A stretch of DNA of 64,000 bases from Streptomyces sp. WM6378 (lineage in GTDB: Bacteria; Actinomycetota; Actinomycetes; Streptomycetales; Streptomycetaceae), in the NCBI RefSeq assembly GCF_001279695.1, contig NZ_LGDD01000199.1, positions 1 through 64,000 on the forward strand, read 5' to 3'. Positions 35,918 to 44,483 of the stretch are shown piece after piece (the first letter of the stretch is position 1; each line of letters begins with the position of its first letter). The translations under genes and the position numbers were made by a program. The notes under the pieces were generated by a model. It had not been told where the DNA came from. It made no database searches and was given only the letters and a program-made list of their open reading frames with translations.

Positions 35918-36784
35918 TCAGCCGAGGTGGTGCCCGGCCGGCGACGCGGCGCGCGCTCGCAGGCCGGGCAGGACGACGGGGGCTTCGGCCCGGGCGCGGG
36001 CGATCGCCGCGTCCAGGATGTCGTCGAGGGAGCGGGCGGGCCGCCACCCGGTCAGCTCGCACAGCGGCGCCGTATCGAGGGGCCGGACGGCCTTCCGGTA
36101 CGCCTCGTGCGGGACGCGGTCGCCGACGTGGGGGTAGTGGCGGATGACGGACGCCCCGCCGCTGCGGGCCAGGGTGCGTTCGGCCAGGGCCATCACGGTG
36201 ATCTCCTCGCTGCCTGCGATGTCGAAGTCGGCGCCCGCCGCGCCGGGGCGATCGAGCAGGGCGAGCAGCGCGTCGACGGCGTCGGCGACGTCGAGGAAGC
36301 GGCACGCACGGTTGCCGTCGCCGTGCACCACCAAGGGATCGCCCGCGACCGCCCGGCGCACGAGCCGGGTCAGCAGGGTCGCGTGCCCGGGCGACTGGCG
36401 CGGCCCGACGGTGTCGCCGTGGCGTACGACGGTGGCGCCGCAGGCCGCCTCGCCGCGGCCGTCCGCCGCCGCGATCAGGAGCCGTCGGCCGTGCCGCAGG
36501 GCGGCCGCTCCGATGGCGCCGGCCGCGGGCGCGAGGTGGACCACGGTGTCGCAGCGGGCGGTGAGTTCGTCGGTCAGGCGCTCGTCCAGGACCGAGCCGC
36601 GCACGAAGCGCAGCCGCGGATCGGACCAGACGGCGCCGAGGTTGGCGCGGGCGCCGGTGGACAGGTCGTCGAGCACGAGCACGGTGTGGCCCTGGCCGAG
36701 CAGCGCATCGGCAAGGTGCGAGCCGATGAATCCGGCACCACCGGTGACGAGGTACGTGGCGGGAGCTGGCATGGGGACGCCCAT
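35918..36784 (-). CDS. NAD-dependent epimerase/dehydratase-like protein lacking YxxxK
   Basis: A 288-aa extended-SDR homolog. The Rossmann motif TGGAGFIGSHL and LVLDDLSTGARANL are intact, and the C-terminal half (NTVGPRQ-like DTVGPRQSPGHA, VVHGDGNRACRFLDVADAVDALL) is normal. Between VVHLAPAAGAIG and GATVVRHGDTVGPRQ only about 35 residues remain where 90-100 are expected, so the catalytic Ser/Thr and YxxxK are missing. It may bind NDP-sugar without catalysis, or be a decayed enzyme. ATG 36784 or 36772 are both possible. Confidence 0.8.
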   Translation of the reverse strand: MGVPMPAPATYLVTGGAGFIGSHLADALLGQGHTVLVLDDLSTGARANLGAVWSDPRLRFVRGSVLDERLTDELTARCDTVVHLAPAAGAIGAAALRHGRRLLIAAADGRGEAACGATVVRHGDTVGPRQSPGHATLLTRLVRRAVAGDPLVVHGDGNRACRFLDVADAVDALLALLDRPGAAGADFDIAGSEEITVMALAERTLARSGGASVIRHYPHVGDRVPHEAYRKAVRPLDTAPLCELTGWRPARSLDDILDAAIARARAEAPVVLPGLRARAASPAGHHLG

Positions 36785-37021
36785 TCGGTTCGACCGATGT
36801 TGCGGACAACAAGTTAGTTTGTTATGTCCCCATATGTGGTGAATAACACGATGGATATCCGGCGCCGACCAAGGGCACGCTGAGCGACACAGATCACCGC
36901 TTGCGCGGCTACAGTGCGGCGGTAGAAGTGGGTACGCTCAGGTGGACTGGATAAGTTACTGCTTAGTAATGCGTCCGGGCCCGTCCCCGTAACCCACCTC
37001 GCAGGCCCGAGGAGCCCCCTC

Positions 37022-39289
37022 ATGCAACTCGCCGCGATCATCGTGTCGCTGGTCCTAATCGCGGTCGGCGTAGCGCTGTTCGGCCGTGCCCTCGTGCAGA
37101 TCTACCGCTTCGTGCGGCTCGGCCAGAACGTGCCGGCCGGTACCCGCACGGCCGATCCCTACCGGCGTGCGGTCACCGTGGTGAAGGAGTTCCTCGGCCA
37201 CACCCGCATGAACAAGTGGGGCATCGTCGGCGTCGCGCACTGGTTCGTGGCCGTGGGCTTCTTCTCGCTGCTCCTGACGATCGTCAACGCGATCGGCCAG
37301 CTCTTCAAGGCCGACTGGATCCTGCCGATCATCGGCGGCTGGGCGCCGTACAACGTGTTCGTCGAGTTCCTCGGGACGATGACGACGCTCGGCATCCTCA
37401 CCCTGATCGTCATCCGGCAGCTGAACCGGCCGGGCCGGCCGGGCCGCAAGTCCCGGTTCGCGGGCTCGAACACCGGCCAGGCGTACTTCGTCGAGGCCGT
37501 CATCCTCATCGTCGGCGTCTGCATCTTCACGCTGCACGCGCTTGAGGGCGCCCAGCACCACGTCGACGGCTACGAGGCCTCGTTCTTCGTCTCGTACCCG
37601 GTGGTCGCCTGGTTCCGCGGCATGGACCTGTCCACGCTGCAGAACCTCACGTACTTCTTCGCGGGCCTGAAGATCGCGACGTCGTTCATCTGGATGATCA
37701 CGGTCGCGCTCAAGACCGACATGGGCGTCGCCTGGCACCGCTTCCTGGCCTTCCCGAACATCTTCTTCAAGCGCGAGTCGGACGGCGGCGTCGCGCTCGG
37801 CGCGCTCCAGCCGATGGCCTCCGGCGGCAAGCTCGTCGACTTCGAGGACCCGGGCGAGGACGACGTCTACGGCGTCTCGCAGATCGAGCACTTCTCCTGG
37901 AAGGGCATCCTCGACTTCTCCACCTGCACCGAGTGCGGGCGTTGCCAGTCGCAGTGCCCCGCCTGGAACACGGGCAAGCCGCTCTCCCCCAAGCTCCTGA
38001 TCATGTCCCTGCGCGACCACGCGCACGCCAAGGCCCCTTACCTGCTCGCGGGCGGCGGCAAGGACATGGAGGGGAACGAGAAGGCGACGGAGGAGCAGCT
38101 CAAGGACGTCCCGGCGGCCGCCCTGGCGGAGGCCGAGCGCCCGCTGATCGGCACCGTCGAAGAGAACGGCGTCATCGACCCGGACGTCCTGTGGTCCTGC
38201 ACCACCTGCGGCGCCTGTGTCGAACAGTGCCCGGTCGACATCGAGCACATCGACCACATCGTCGACATGCGCCGCTACCAGGTGATGATCGAGTCCGCGT
38301 TCCCGTCCGAGGCGGGCACGATGCTCAAGAACCTGGAGAAGAAGGGCAACCCCTGGGGGCTCGCCAAGAAGCAGCGCGTCGAGTGGACCAAGGAGGTCGA
38401 CTTCGAGGTCCCGATCGTCGGCAAGGACATCGAGGACCTCACCGAGGTCGACTACCTGTACTGGGTCGGCTGCGCGGGCGCCCTCGAAGACCGGGCGAAG
38501 AAGACCACCAAGGCCTTCGCCGAGCTGCTGCACATGGCGGGCGTCAAGTTCGCGATCATGGGCGGCGACGAGAAGTGCACCGGTGACTCGGCCCGCCGCC
38601 TCGGCAACGAACCGCTGTTCCAGCAGCTCGGCCAGGAGAACGTGGCCATGCTGAACATGGCGTACGGGGAAGACGACGAGGACCCGTCGACGCGCAAGCC
38701 CAAGTCGTCGAAGAAGATCGTCGCGACCTGCCCGCACTGCTTCAACACGATCGCTAACGAGTACCCGCAGCTGGGCGGCGAGTTCGAGGTCATCCACCAC
38801 ACGCAGTTGCTCCAGCACCTCATCGACGAGGGCAAGCTGGTCCCGGTCACCCCGGTCGACGGTCTGATCACGTACCACGACCCGTGCTACCTGGGCCGTC
38901 ACAACAAGGTCTACACGCCCCCGCGCGAGATCATGTCGGCCGTCCCGGGCCTGCGCCAGCAGGAGATGCACCGCCACAAGGAGCGCGGCTTCTGCTGCGG
39001 CGCCGGCGGCGCGCGCATGTGGATGGAGGAACGGATCGGCAAGCGCATCAACAACGAGCGCGTGGATGAGGCCCTGTCCCTCAACCCGGACATCGTCTCG
39101 ACGGCCTGCCCGTTCTGCCTCGTCATGCTGACGGACTCCGTCAACGGCAAGAAGAACGACGGGAAGGCCAAGGAGAACCTCCAGGTCGTGGACGTGGCGC
39201 AGCTGCTCCTCGACTCGGTGAAGACCCCCGTGGACCCGGCCGGCACCGCGGAGGCGGAGAGCGAGCCGGAGCCCGAGCCGGTGAAGTAA
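37022..39289 (+). CDS. Membrane Fe-S oxidoreductase (heterodisulfide-reductase-related)
   Basis: A 755-aa protein. Five to six membrane helices in the first about 245 residues resemble a NarI-type haem b subunit. Two 4Fe-4S motifs follow: CTECGRCQSQCP (about 302) and CTTCGACVEQCPVD (about 393). Two CCG-type domains come next (YWVGCAGALED..., CPHCFNTIANEYP, YHDPCYLGRHN and CCGAGGARMWMEE, CPFCLVM). The layout suggests electron transfer between menaquinol and an unknown cytoplasmic partner. Single-gene forms are widespread in actinobacteria. A strong terminator follows at 39346. Confidence 0.93.
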   Translation: MQLAAIIVSLVLIAVGVALFGRALVQIYRFVRLGQNVPAGTRTADPYRRAVTVVKEFLGHTRMNKWGIVGVAHWFVAVGFFSLLLTIVNAIGQLFKADWILPIIGGWAPYNVFVEFLGTMTTLGILTLIVIRQLNRPGRPGRKSRFAGSNTGQAYFVEAVILIVGVCIFTLHALEGAQHHVDGYEASFFVSYPVVAWFRGMDLSTLQNLTYFFAGLKIATSFIWMITVALKTDMGVAWHRFLAFPNIFFKRESDGGVALGALQPMASGGKLVDFEDPGEDDVYGVSQIEHFSWKGILDFSTCTECGRCQSQCPAWNTGKPLSPKLLIMSLRDHAHAKAPYLLAGGGKDMEGNEKATEEQLKDVPAAALAEAERPLIGTVEENGVIDPDVLWSCTTCGACVEQCPVDIEHIDHIVDMRRYQVMIESAFPSEAGTMLKNLEKKGNPWGLAKKQRVEWTKEVDFEVPIVGKDIEDLTEVDYLYWVGCAGALEDRAKKTTKAFAELLHMAGVKFAIMGGDEKCTGDSARRLGNEPLFQQLGQENVAMLNMAYGEDDEDPSTRKPKSSKKIVATCPHCFNTIANEYPQLGGEFEVIHHTQLLQHLIDEGKLVPVTPVDGLITYHDPCYLGRHNKVYTPPREIMSAVPGLRQQEMHRHKERGFCCGAGGARMWMEERIGKRINNERVDEALSLNPDIVSTACPFCLVMLTDSVNGKKNDGKAKENLQVVDVAQLLLDSVKTPVDPAGTAEAESEPEPEPVK

Positions 39290-39345
39290 CACCGGTTCGT
39301 ACGCACCTGCCGTACGCACACGTCGTACGCGCCTGTCATACGCGC

Positions 39346-39391
39346 ACGGAAGCGGCCGGTTCTGCCCGAAGGCAGAGCCGGCCGCTTCCGT
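39346..39391. terminator. Strong bidirectional terminator
   Basis: A 21-bp stem (39346-39366 with 39371-39391, one G-T mismatch) closed by a CGAA tetraloop. It separates the convergent Fe-S oxidoreductase and Lys/Asp-rich protein genes. Confidence 0.9.
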
Positions 39392-39413
39392 CGTATCAAA
39401 GTCGCGCCGGGGG

Positions 39414-40535
39414 TCAGCGCTGGTCGCCGCGGCGGCGCAGCATCGCGAAGCCGAGGCCCGCGGCACCCGCGGCGGCCAGGCCACCACCGGCGGCGATCAT
39501 CGGGGCCTGGTCGGAGGAGGCGCCCGTGACGCCCTCGGCACCGGCCTTGACGCCGCCCTTGGGGATGACGCCGGTGGCGGTCTTGACGGTCTTGTCCTGC
39601 TTCTTCTTGCCGTCCTTCTGGACGGTGTACTTCTCGATCAGCTTGCCGTTGAAGTCGTAGACCCAGCTGTCGCCACCGTTCTTGCCGTCGATGACGACGA
39701 ACTTGTAGACACCCTTGTCGGCGTTGACGATCTTGTAGGTCCAGCCGTCGTTGAGGGCCGACGGGTCCTTGAGGTCGATCGCGCCGAGGAAGTTCCCGTT
39801 CGGCATGGAGATCTCGACGCGCGGGCCGTTGGTGGTCTTGATCAGCTTGGCGATGCGGCCGTCGGGCATCGTGATCTTCACGGAGGAGATCACGTCGGAC
39901 TTCTTGTCGTCCTTCTTCCGCTCGTCCTTCTTGGCCCGGTCCTTCCGCTCGTCCTTCCGCTCGTCCTTCTTGCCGTCCCTCTTGTCGTCCTTCTTGCCGC
40001 CGTCGACCCAGGAGGTGACGGTGCCGTCCGGGTTCAGCACGACGTACAGGCCGTTGTTCTGGCCGGTGGCGGAGGCGCCCTTGGCGACGAGGGTGTCGAG
40101 CTTGCTGCCGTTGGCCCAGATCTCGGCCTCGTAGTGGTTCTGGCCGAGCTTGTAGACCTTGGCGACCGAGCCGTCCGCGAGCTTGACGGACTTCACGAAG
40201 GAGCGAGCGCCGTCCTTCTTCTCGGTGTCGTCCTTCTTCGACTCGTCCTTCTTCTCGCCCTTGCCGGAGTCGTCCTTCTTGGACTCGTCCTTCTTGGACT
40301 CGTCCTTCTTGCTGTCGTCCTTCTTGTTGCCGTCCTTGTCCGGCAGAACCTGGTCCTTGGGGTCCTTCTGGTCCTGCTTCGGGTCCTCGGTGCCCGGCAG
40401 CACCTGCGGCTGGGTCTGCGGGTCGGACGGGGCGGTGGGCGAGTCGGCGAAGGCGGCACCGGCCGGAAGGGCGAGAGCGGCGATGGCTCCGGTGGCGATG
40501 GCGGCGGTGCGGATGGTACGGCGAGTGGCGCGCAT
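39414..40535 (-). CDS. Secreted Lys/Asp-rich surface protein with duplicated module and C-terminal anchor
   Basis: A 373-aa exported protein. The signal peptide is MRATRRTIRTAAIATGAIAA... with cleavage near AFA-DSP. A charged spacer (about 70-120) of KKDESKKD-type units leads to a first module (SVKLADGSVAKVYKLGQNHYEAEIW...). A second charged spacer with KKDERKDERKD units leads to a related second module (SVKITMPDGRIAKLIKTTNGPRVEI...). The end is a hydrophobic helix plus RRRGDQR, which is anchor-like, but I see no LPxTG. The start is ATG 40535 with GAGGAAGAG upstream. Function unknown; a wall-bound or wall-spanning scaffold is an inference. Confidence 0.8.
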   Translation of the reverse strand: MRATRRTIRTAAIATGAIAALALPAGAAFADSPTAPSDPQTQPQVLPGTEDPKQDQKDPKDQVLPDKDGNKKDDSKKDESKKDESKKDDSGKGEKKDESKKDDTEKKDGARSFVKSVKLADGSVAKVYKLGQNHYEAEIWANGSKLDTLVAKGASATGQNNGLYVVLNPDGTVTSWVDGGKKDDKRDGKKDERKDERKDRAKKDERKKDDKKSDVISSVKITMPDGRIAKLIKTTNGPRVEISMPNGNFLGAIDLKDPSALNDGWTYKIVNADKGVYKFVVIDGKNGGDSWVYDFNGKLIEKYTVQKDGKKKQDKTVKTATGVIPKGGVKAGAEGVTGASSDQAPMIAAGGGLAAAGAAGLGFAMLRRRGDQR

Positions 40536-40884
40536 GGGTGCTCTTCCTCGTAGCGTAGAAGCGTGAAGCTTGTTCGTTATGTCGTGTCTGTGGGCCTTTG
40601 TGGCGGCGACATCAACAAAGCTACGAGTGCGATGTTTGGGTAATGCGTAGGCAATGTAACGGCTACCTCCTGCTTCGGGCGCATCCGTGTAAATCGCTCG
40701 GAATTCAACCAAACCGGGCGGAAATCGGCACTCTCCGCGTTCACCCCCTCACCCGGTGGCATGCGCAGAACCCCTCGGAAAGCCCCGCCCGCTCCCCCTA
40801 GGGGATGTCACAGCTCAGCCGCAAAGGCGTCCGGTTTCCGGCGGCCCCCGGTTGGCGTACCGGCGGAACAGGTACGTTCGATTC
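40536..40884. other. 349-bp divergent intergenic region
   Basis: It holds the promoters of the divergent Lys/Asp-rich surface protein and the Yip1-like gene. Its A/T content is above average for the window (about 40560-40690), with GGTAATGCGTAGGCAATG-like segments. No ORF, long palindrome or known operator is recognised. Long leaders on either side could carry regulatory RNA structure, but I cannot identify a riboswitch class. Confidence 0.4.
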
Positions 40885-41847
40885 GTGGCTGGATTCAGGA
40901 TGGGACGCGGCGGCCGGGACAACAACCGCCCCCCGCGGCAACCGCAACAACAAGGGCAACAGCAGGCACCGGCACAGCAGTGGCCGGACGACCGGCAGCA
41001 GCCGCAGTACGGGCATGGGCAGGGGCACGCACAGCAGCGACCGCAGAGTTACGGGCAGGGACAGCCGCCGCAGTACGGGGGCGGGCAGCCGCAGTACCGG
41101 CAGCCCTACCCGCAGCAGGACGAGCCGGAGTACTTCGGCGACCCGTACTACCCGGGCCAGGGCCAGGGCCAGCCGCAGGGCTACGCCCCCGCCCAGGACC
41201 CGTACGCGAACAACCCGGGCCACACCCAGGCGTTCAGCATCGGCGAGGACCCGTACGGCGACGGCGCGACCTACCGGGCGGGCGCGGTCACGGCCCCGCC
41301 GAGCGGCCCCCGCCTGCACTGGAAGGAGCTCCTGTCCGGCATCGTGATGCGGCCGGGCCCGACCTTCTGGCAGATGCGGGACTACCCCGTGTGGGGCCCG
41401 GCGCTGATCGTCACGTTCCTCTACGGAATGCTGGCGATCTTCGGCTTCGACAAGGCCCGCGAGGACGTCATCAGCACCGCGCTGTCCAAGGCGGTCCCGG
41501 TGGTCCTCACCACCGGCGTCGTGTTCGTGATCGGCGGCCTGATCCTCGGCGCGGTCACGCACACGCTGGCCCGCCAGCTGGGCGGCGACGGCGCGTGGCA
41601 GCCGACGGTGGGCCTCTCCATGCTGATCATGTCCCTGACGGACGCCCCGCGCCTGCTGCTCGCCCTGTTCCTGGGCGGCAACAACGGCGTGGTCCAGATC
41701 CTGGGCTGGGCGACGTGGCTGGCGGCGGGCGCGCTGTTCACCTCGATGGTGAGCAAGTCCCACGACCTGCCGTGGCCCAAGGCGCTGGGAGCGTCCGCGA
41801 TCCAGCTGATCGCGCTGTTGTCGCTGATCAAACTGGGCACGATCTAG
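40885..41847 (+). CDS. Yip1-family membrane protein with Gln/Pro-rich N terminus
   Basis: A 320-aa protein (from GTG 40885; ATG 40900 is the alternative). Residues 1-150 are a disordered Gln/Pro/Gly/Tyr-rich tract (PQYGGGQPQY, QGYAPAQDPY units). The C-terminal half is a Yip1-like domain with five membrane helices, starting WKELLSGIVMRPGPTFWQMRDYPVWGPAL. The family may act in membrane organisation, but the bacterial role is unknown. A strong terminator follows. Confidence 0.85.
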   Translation: MAGFRMGRGGRDNNRPPRQPQQQGQQQAPAQQWPDDRQQPQYGHGQGHAQQRPQSYGQGQPPQYGGGQPQYRQPYPQQDEPEYFGDPYYPGQGQGQPQGYAPAQDPYANNPGHTQAFSIGEDPYGDGATYRAGAVTAPPSGPRLHWKELLSGIVMRPGPTFWQMRDYPVWGPALIVTFLYGMLAIFGFDKAREDVISTALSKAVPVVLTTGVVFVIGGLILGAVTHTLARQLGGDGAWQPTVGLSMLIMSLTDAPRLLLALFLGGNNGVVQILGWATWLAAGALFTSMVSKSHDLPWPKALGASAIQLIALLSLIKLGTI

Positions 41848-41860
41848 CCGTACGCACGCG

Positions 41861-41900
41861 GAAGGGCCCCGCCGGGTTGTGCGACCCGGCGGGGCCCTTC
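41861..41900. terminator. Strong bidirectional terminator
   Basis: A perfect 17-bp stem GAAGGGCCCCGCCGGGT (41861-41877) with complement 41884-41900 and a 6-base loop. It ends both the Yip1-like gene and the convergent phosphoribosyltransferase operon. Confidence 0.92.
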
Positions 41901-41919
41901 GCAGTTCCTGCGCCGGGGA

Positions 41920-42426
41920 TCAGGCGTCGAGAACCTGACCCTCACGCCGAACGACAGGAGGCTCAACACTCCAAGGGAAGTTGATCCACTCATCCGTCCG
42001 CTTCCAGACGTACTCGCACTTCACGAGGGAGTGGGACTTCTCGTAGATGACGGCGCTGCGGACCTCGGCGACGTGGTCGAGGCAGAAGTCGTACACCAGC
42101 TTGAGCGTCTTGCCGGTGTCGGCCACGTCGTCCGTGATCAGGACCTTCTTGCCGGAGAAGTCGATGGCGTTGGGCACCGGGGCCAGCATGACCGGCATTT
42201 CGAGCGTGGTGCCGACACCGGTGTAGAACTCGACGTTCACCAGGTGGATGTTCTTGCAGTCGAGGGCGTAGGCGAGCCCGCCGGCGACGAAGACGCCGCC
42301 GCGCGCGATGGAGACCACGATGTCGGGCTCGTAGCCGTCGTCGGCGATGGTCTGCGCGAGCTCGCGGATCGCACCGCCGAACTTCTCGTAGGTGAGGTTC
42401 TCGCGCACGTCGTTCTGGTCGTTCAT
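41920..42426 (-). CDS. Type I phosphoribosyltransferase (purine-type)
   Basis: A 168-aa cytoplasmic enzyme with the PRPP-binding loop VLITDDVADTGKTLKLV (about 104-120) and DIVVSIARGGVFVAGGLAYALDC before it. Similar actinobacterial proteins are annotated as hypoxanthine/xanthine-guanine phosphoribosyltransferases, so purine salvage is likely, but the base specificity is not visible. Its ATG is 2 bp from the dcd stop, so the two nucleotide-metabolism genes form an operon. Confidence 0.87.
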   Translation of the reverse strand: MNDQNDVRENLTYEKFGGAIRELAQTIADDGYEPDIVVSIARGGVFVAGGLAYALDCKNIHLVNVEFYTGVGTTLEMPVMLAPVPNAIDFSGKKVLITDDVADTGKTLKLVYDFCLDHVAEVRSAVIYEKSHSLVKCEYVWKRTDEWINFPWSVEPPVVRREGQVLDA

Positions 42427-42428
42427 GC

Positions 42429-43004
42429 TCACACCTGGGTCCGATGGAAATTGAGGAAGGACCGCGAGGCGGTCGGCCCCCGCTGGCCCTGGTAACGCGA
42501 CCCGTACCGCTGGGACCCGTAAGGCTCCTCGGCGGACGAGCTGAGCCGGAACAGACACAGCTGCCCGATCTTCATCCCGGGCCACAGCTTTATCGGCAGC
42601 GTGGCGACGTTGGAGAGCTCAAGGGTTACGTGTCCGGAGAACCCGGGGTCGATGAACCCGGCGGTGGAGTGCGTGACGAGCCCGAGCCGCCCGAGCGAGC
42701 TCTTGCCTTCGAGGCGGCTGGCGAGGTCATCGGGAAGCGTGATGACCTCGTACGTGGAGGCGAGCACGAACTCGCCGGGGTGCAGGATGAACGCCTCGTC
42801 GCCTTCCGGCTCGACGAGCCGGGTGAGGTCAGCCTGCTCGACGGCGGGGTCGATGTGCGGGTAGCGGTGGTTCTCGAACACCCGGAAGAAGCGGTCGAGG
42901 CGCACGTCGATGCTGGACGGCTGCACCATGGATTCGTCGTAGGGATCGAGCCGTACCCGCCCGGCGTCGATCTCGGCCCGGATGTCCTTGTCTGAGAGAA
43001 GCAC
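42429..43004 (-). CDS. dcd: dCTP deaminase
   Basis: A 191-aa trimeric enzyme converting dCTP to dUTP for dTTP synthesis. The family core [31 protein letters not shown] includes the catalytic region (R-L-G, H-x-T, A-G-x-I-D-P-G-F-x-G). [18 protein letters not shown] and the tail [15 protein letters not shown] are also standard. The start is GTG at 43004 (VLLSDKDI). It is first in the operon with the phosphoribosyltransferase gene. Confidence 0.97.
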   Translation of the reverse strand: MLLSDKDIRAEIDAGRVRLDPYDESMVQPSSIDVRLDRFFRVFENHRYPHIDPAVEQADLTRLVEPEGDEAFILHPGEFVLASTYEVITLPDDLASRLEGKSSLGRLGLVTHSTAGFIDPGFSGHVTLELSNVATLPIKLWPGMKIGQLCLFRLSSSAEEPYGSQRYGSRYQGQRGPTASRSFLNFHRTQV

Positions 43005-43083
43005 TCCCCGAGGATACGCAAGGCGCGCGGCCCGCCCCAATCGGACGGCCCGCGCGCCTGTGGGCGCCAGTACTGAAGGGGCG

Positions 43084-43257
43084 CTACCGCTGTTCGGGCA
43101 GCACGGGCACGGCATGTCGCAGCCGGGCGCACCGCGGACAGCGGATCAGCCGGCCGGGCCCGATCCGGCCGGTGCCGAGTTGCTGCATCGGAAACGAATC
43201 CGTGGTGAAGACGTGCCCTCCGGCGCAGCGGACGACGGTGCGCTCCAACGAGTCCAT
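43084..43257 (-). CDS. Small zinc-ribbon-like protein
   Basis: A 57-aa peptide: [20 protein letters not shown] then [16 protein letters not shown]. The spacing C-x3-H ... C-x2-C suggests a zinc site of CHCC type. The start is uncertain: ATG 43257, TTG 43260 or TTG 43269, with AAGGGA at about 43270-43275. It lies upstream of dcd on the same strand. Function unknown. Confidence 0.65.
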   Translation of the reverse strand: MDSLERTVVRCAGGHVFTTDSFPMQQLGTGRIGPGRLIRCPRCARLRHAVPVLPEQR

Positions 43258-43498
43258 CAAGTCGCTCAAGTCCCTTCCCCAACAAGCCTGGACGGAGAAA
43301 ACACCACATTAGGGGATGAACAGGACGCGACTCCACGCGGCACTCCGCCCACGCACACACCCTCCACGGTACGCCCCAACTCCCCCCGCCCGCACGGGGA
43401 TCCCGGCCCCCGCCAGCACGCCGGCCCCCGGTGAATCCACCGGGGGCCGGGCATGGGGTAGAGTGAGCGAGGACCGCTTCCCCACGGGAAACGATCAC

Positions 43499-43572
43499 GC
43501 GAGTGTAGTTTAATGGTAGAACATAAGCTTCCCAAGCTTAGAGCGCGGGTTCGATTCCCGTCACTCGCTCCA
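43499..43572 (+). tRNA. tRNA-Gly (anticodon CCC)
   Basis: Acceptor arm GCGAGTG (43499-43505) pairs with CACTCGC (43562-43568). The anticodon stem-loop is TAAGC-TTCCCAA-GCTTA with CCC at 43531-43533, and the T arm contains GGTTCGATTCC. The discriminator T is at 43569, and CCA is encoded (43570-43572). It reads GGG codons. A terminator follows immediately. tRNA 3' ends are common integration sites, and the DNA downstream is accessory in character. Confidence 0.97.
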
Positions 43573-43577
43573 TAACG

Positions 43578-43604
43578 AAACCCCAGGTTGGCGACCTGGG
43601 GTTT
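43578..43604 (+). terminator. Rho-independent terminator of tRNA-Gly
   Basis: An 11-bp stem AAACCCCAGGT (43578-43588) with complement 43594-43604, a TGGCG loop, followed by GTTTGTTTGTT. Confidence 0.9.
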
Positions 43605-43663
43605 GTTTGTTGGCTAGACCAAATTCACGCTGGCGGCCGGCCTCGTGCCTCCCGGTCGGCCCG

Positions 43664-43984
43664 TCAGCGCTTCACATAGAGGAACTGGTACAGCAAGGGC
43701 ACGTCCGTGACCTGGACGAGCTGCTCGTGGCACACGTACGCACTCCACTTGCCCTGGGCGATTCCCTTCTCTCCCTTTGCCCTGCAGCCCTCGGGCGTAC
43801 TGAGTAACGCCGAGTCGAAAACGAACCCGGGCGGGGCCGTCCAGTCGTTGGCCCGGAACGCGGTCGAAGGGAGCGGCCGCGGTGTGGCGTTGTCGTACGA
43901 GGCCGCGGAGGCCGGCGTGGCCGCAAGAACCAGGGCGGCTCCAACGGCTGCGGAGGCAACGGCACGCGAGGCTGAGAATGTCAT
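43664..43984 (-). CDS. Small secreted protein with TTA codon
   Basis: A 106-aa exported protein of unknown family. The Sec signal peptide MTFSASRAVASAAVGAALVL... ends at PASA-ASYD (about 28). The mature part contains two Cys (TPEGCRAKGEKG and AYVCHEQLVQV) that could form a disulfide. Codon 60 is TTA (43805-43807), so translation would depend on the bldA tRNA-Leu and hence on development. It lies directly downstream of the lipoprotein/ABC exporter gene set on the same strand. Confidence 0.78.
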   Translation of the reverse strand: MTFSASRAVASAAVGAALVLAATPASAASYDNATPRPLPSTAFRANDWTAPPGFVFDSALLSTPEGCRAKGEKGIAQGKWSAYVCHEQLVQVTDVPLLYQFLYVKR

Positions 43985-44057
43985 GACAAATCTGCCTTTT
44001 CCAGGGTGTCTGATCGTCTGGCCACGGCGCCCGCGCCGGGCACCACGCCAGTGTTGG

Positions 44058-44483
44058 TCAGGGGGTCGGAGTGGATTGCATCTGCTTGGCTCGGTCGACG
44101 CTGCAGACCTGCATTCCGAACAGGCGGAGCCGCCACATGGTCGTCGTCTTCGGGGAGGTCTTGACGGTGTCGGCGTTGGGCAGGCCCTTCTCGTCCTGGG
44201 CGACGTTGTTAAGCGCGTAGGCCTTGCCCTCAGGCGTGGTGAAGATGATGGCGAAGCCGCTGTAAGGCGTCTTGACGCAGGACACCGACCCCCTCTGAGG
44301 CTTGATCGGCCAGGCGTCGCCGAGCTGGTCGGCGCTGATGGACTGCGGGTTGTGCGTAGCCGGCGGCCACTTCACGACGGCGTCGCGCTCCTGTGAACAG
44401 CCAGTCAGCAGCAGGAGGGCGGTCAGTCCCACAGCCGCTGTCGTCGCAGTACGGGTCCTGGTCGAGCCGGGCGCAGTGATCAT
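44058..44483 (-). CDS. Lipoprotein, DUF2511-like
   Basis: A 141-aa lipoprotein. The signal region carries the lipobox LLTGC (Cys about 31). The mature part SISADQLGDAWPIKP...GSVSCV, FAIIFTTPEGKAYALNNVA and QVCSVDRAK resembles the YebY/DUF2511 family, with a likely disulfide. It overlaps the upstream ABC permease stop by 4 bp (ATGA), making it the third gene of the BlaI-controlled exporter operon. It may be an immunity or accessory lipoprotein of that exporter, which is an inference. Confidence 0.75.
   Translation of the reverse strand: MITAPGSTRTRTATTAAVGLTALLLLTGCSQERDAVVKWPPATHNPQSISADQLGDAWPIKPQRGSVSCVKTPYSGFAIIFTTPEGKAYALNNVAQDEKGLPNADTVKTSPKTTTMWRLRLFGMQVCSVDRAKQMQSTPTP

Noticed and set aside
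37055..39487. 810-aa open frame on the minus strand
   Set aside because: Antisense shadow of the Fe-S oxidoreductase gene; no motifs and no ribosome-binding site.
39900..40330. CRISPR-like tandem repeats
   Set aside because: The regular repeats are codons of the Lys/Asp/Glu-rich spacers in a surface protein, without unique spacers or cas genes. No CRISPR array was seen anywhere in the window.
40536..40884. Riboswitch in the leader of the Lys/Asp-rich surface protein gene
   Set aside because: The leader is long and A/T-richer, but no conserved riboswitch core could be recognised.
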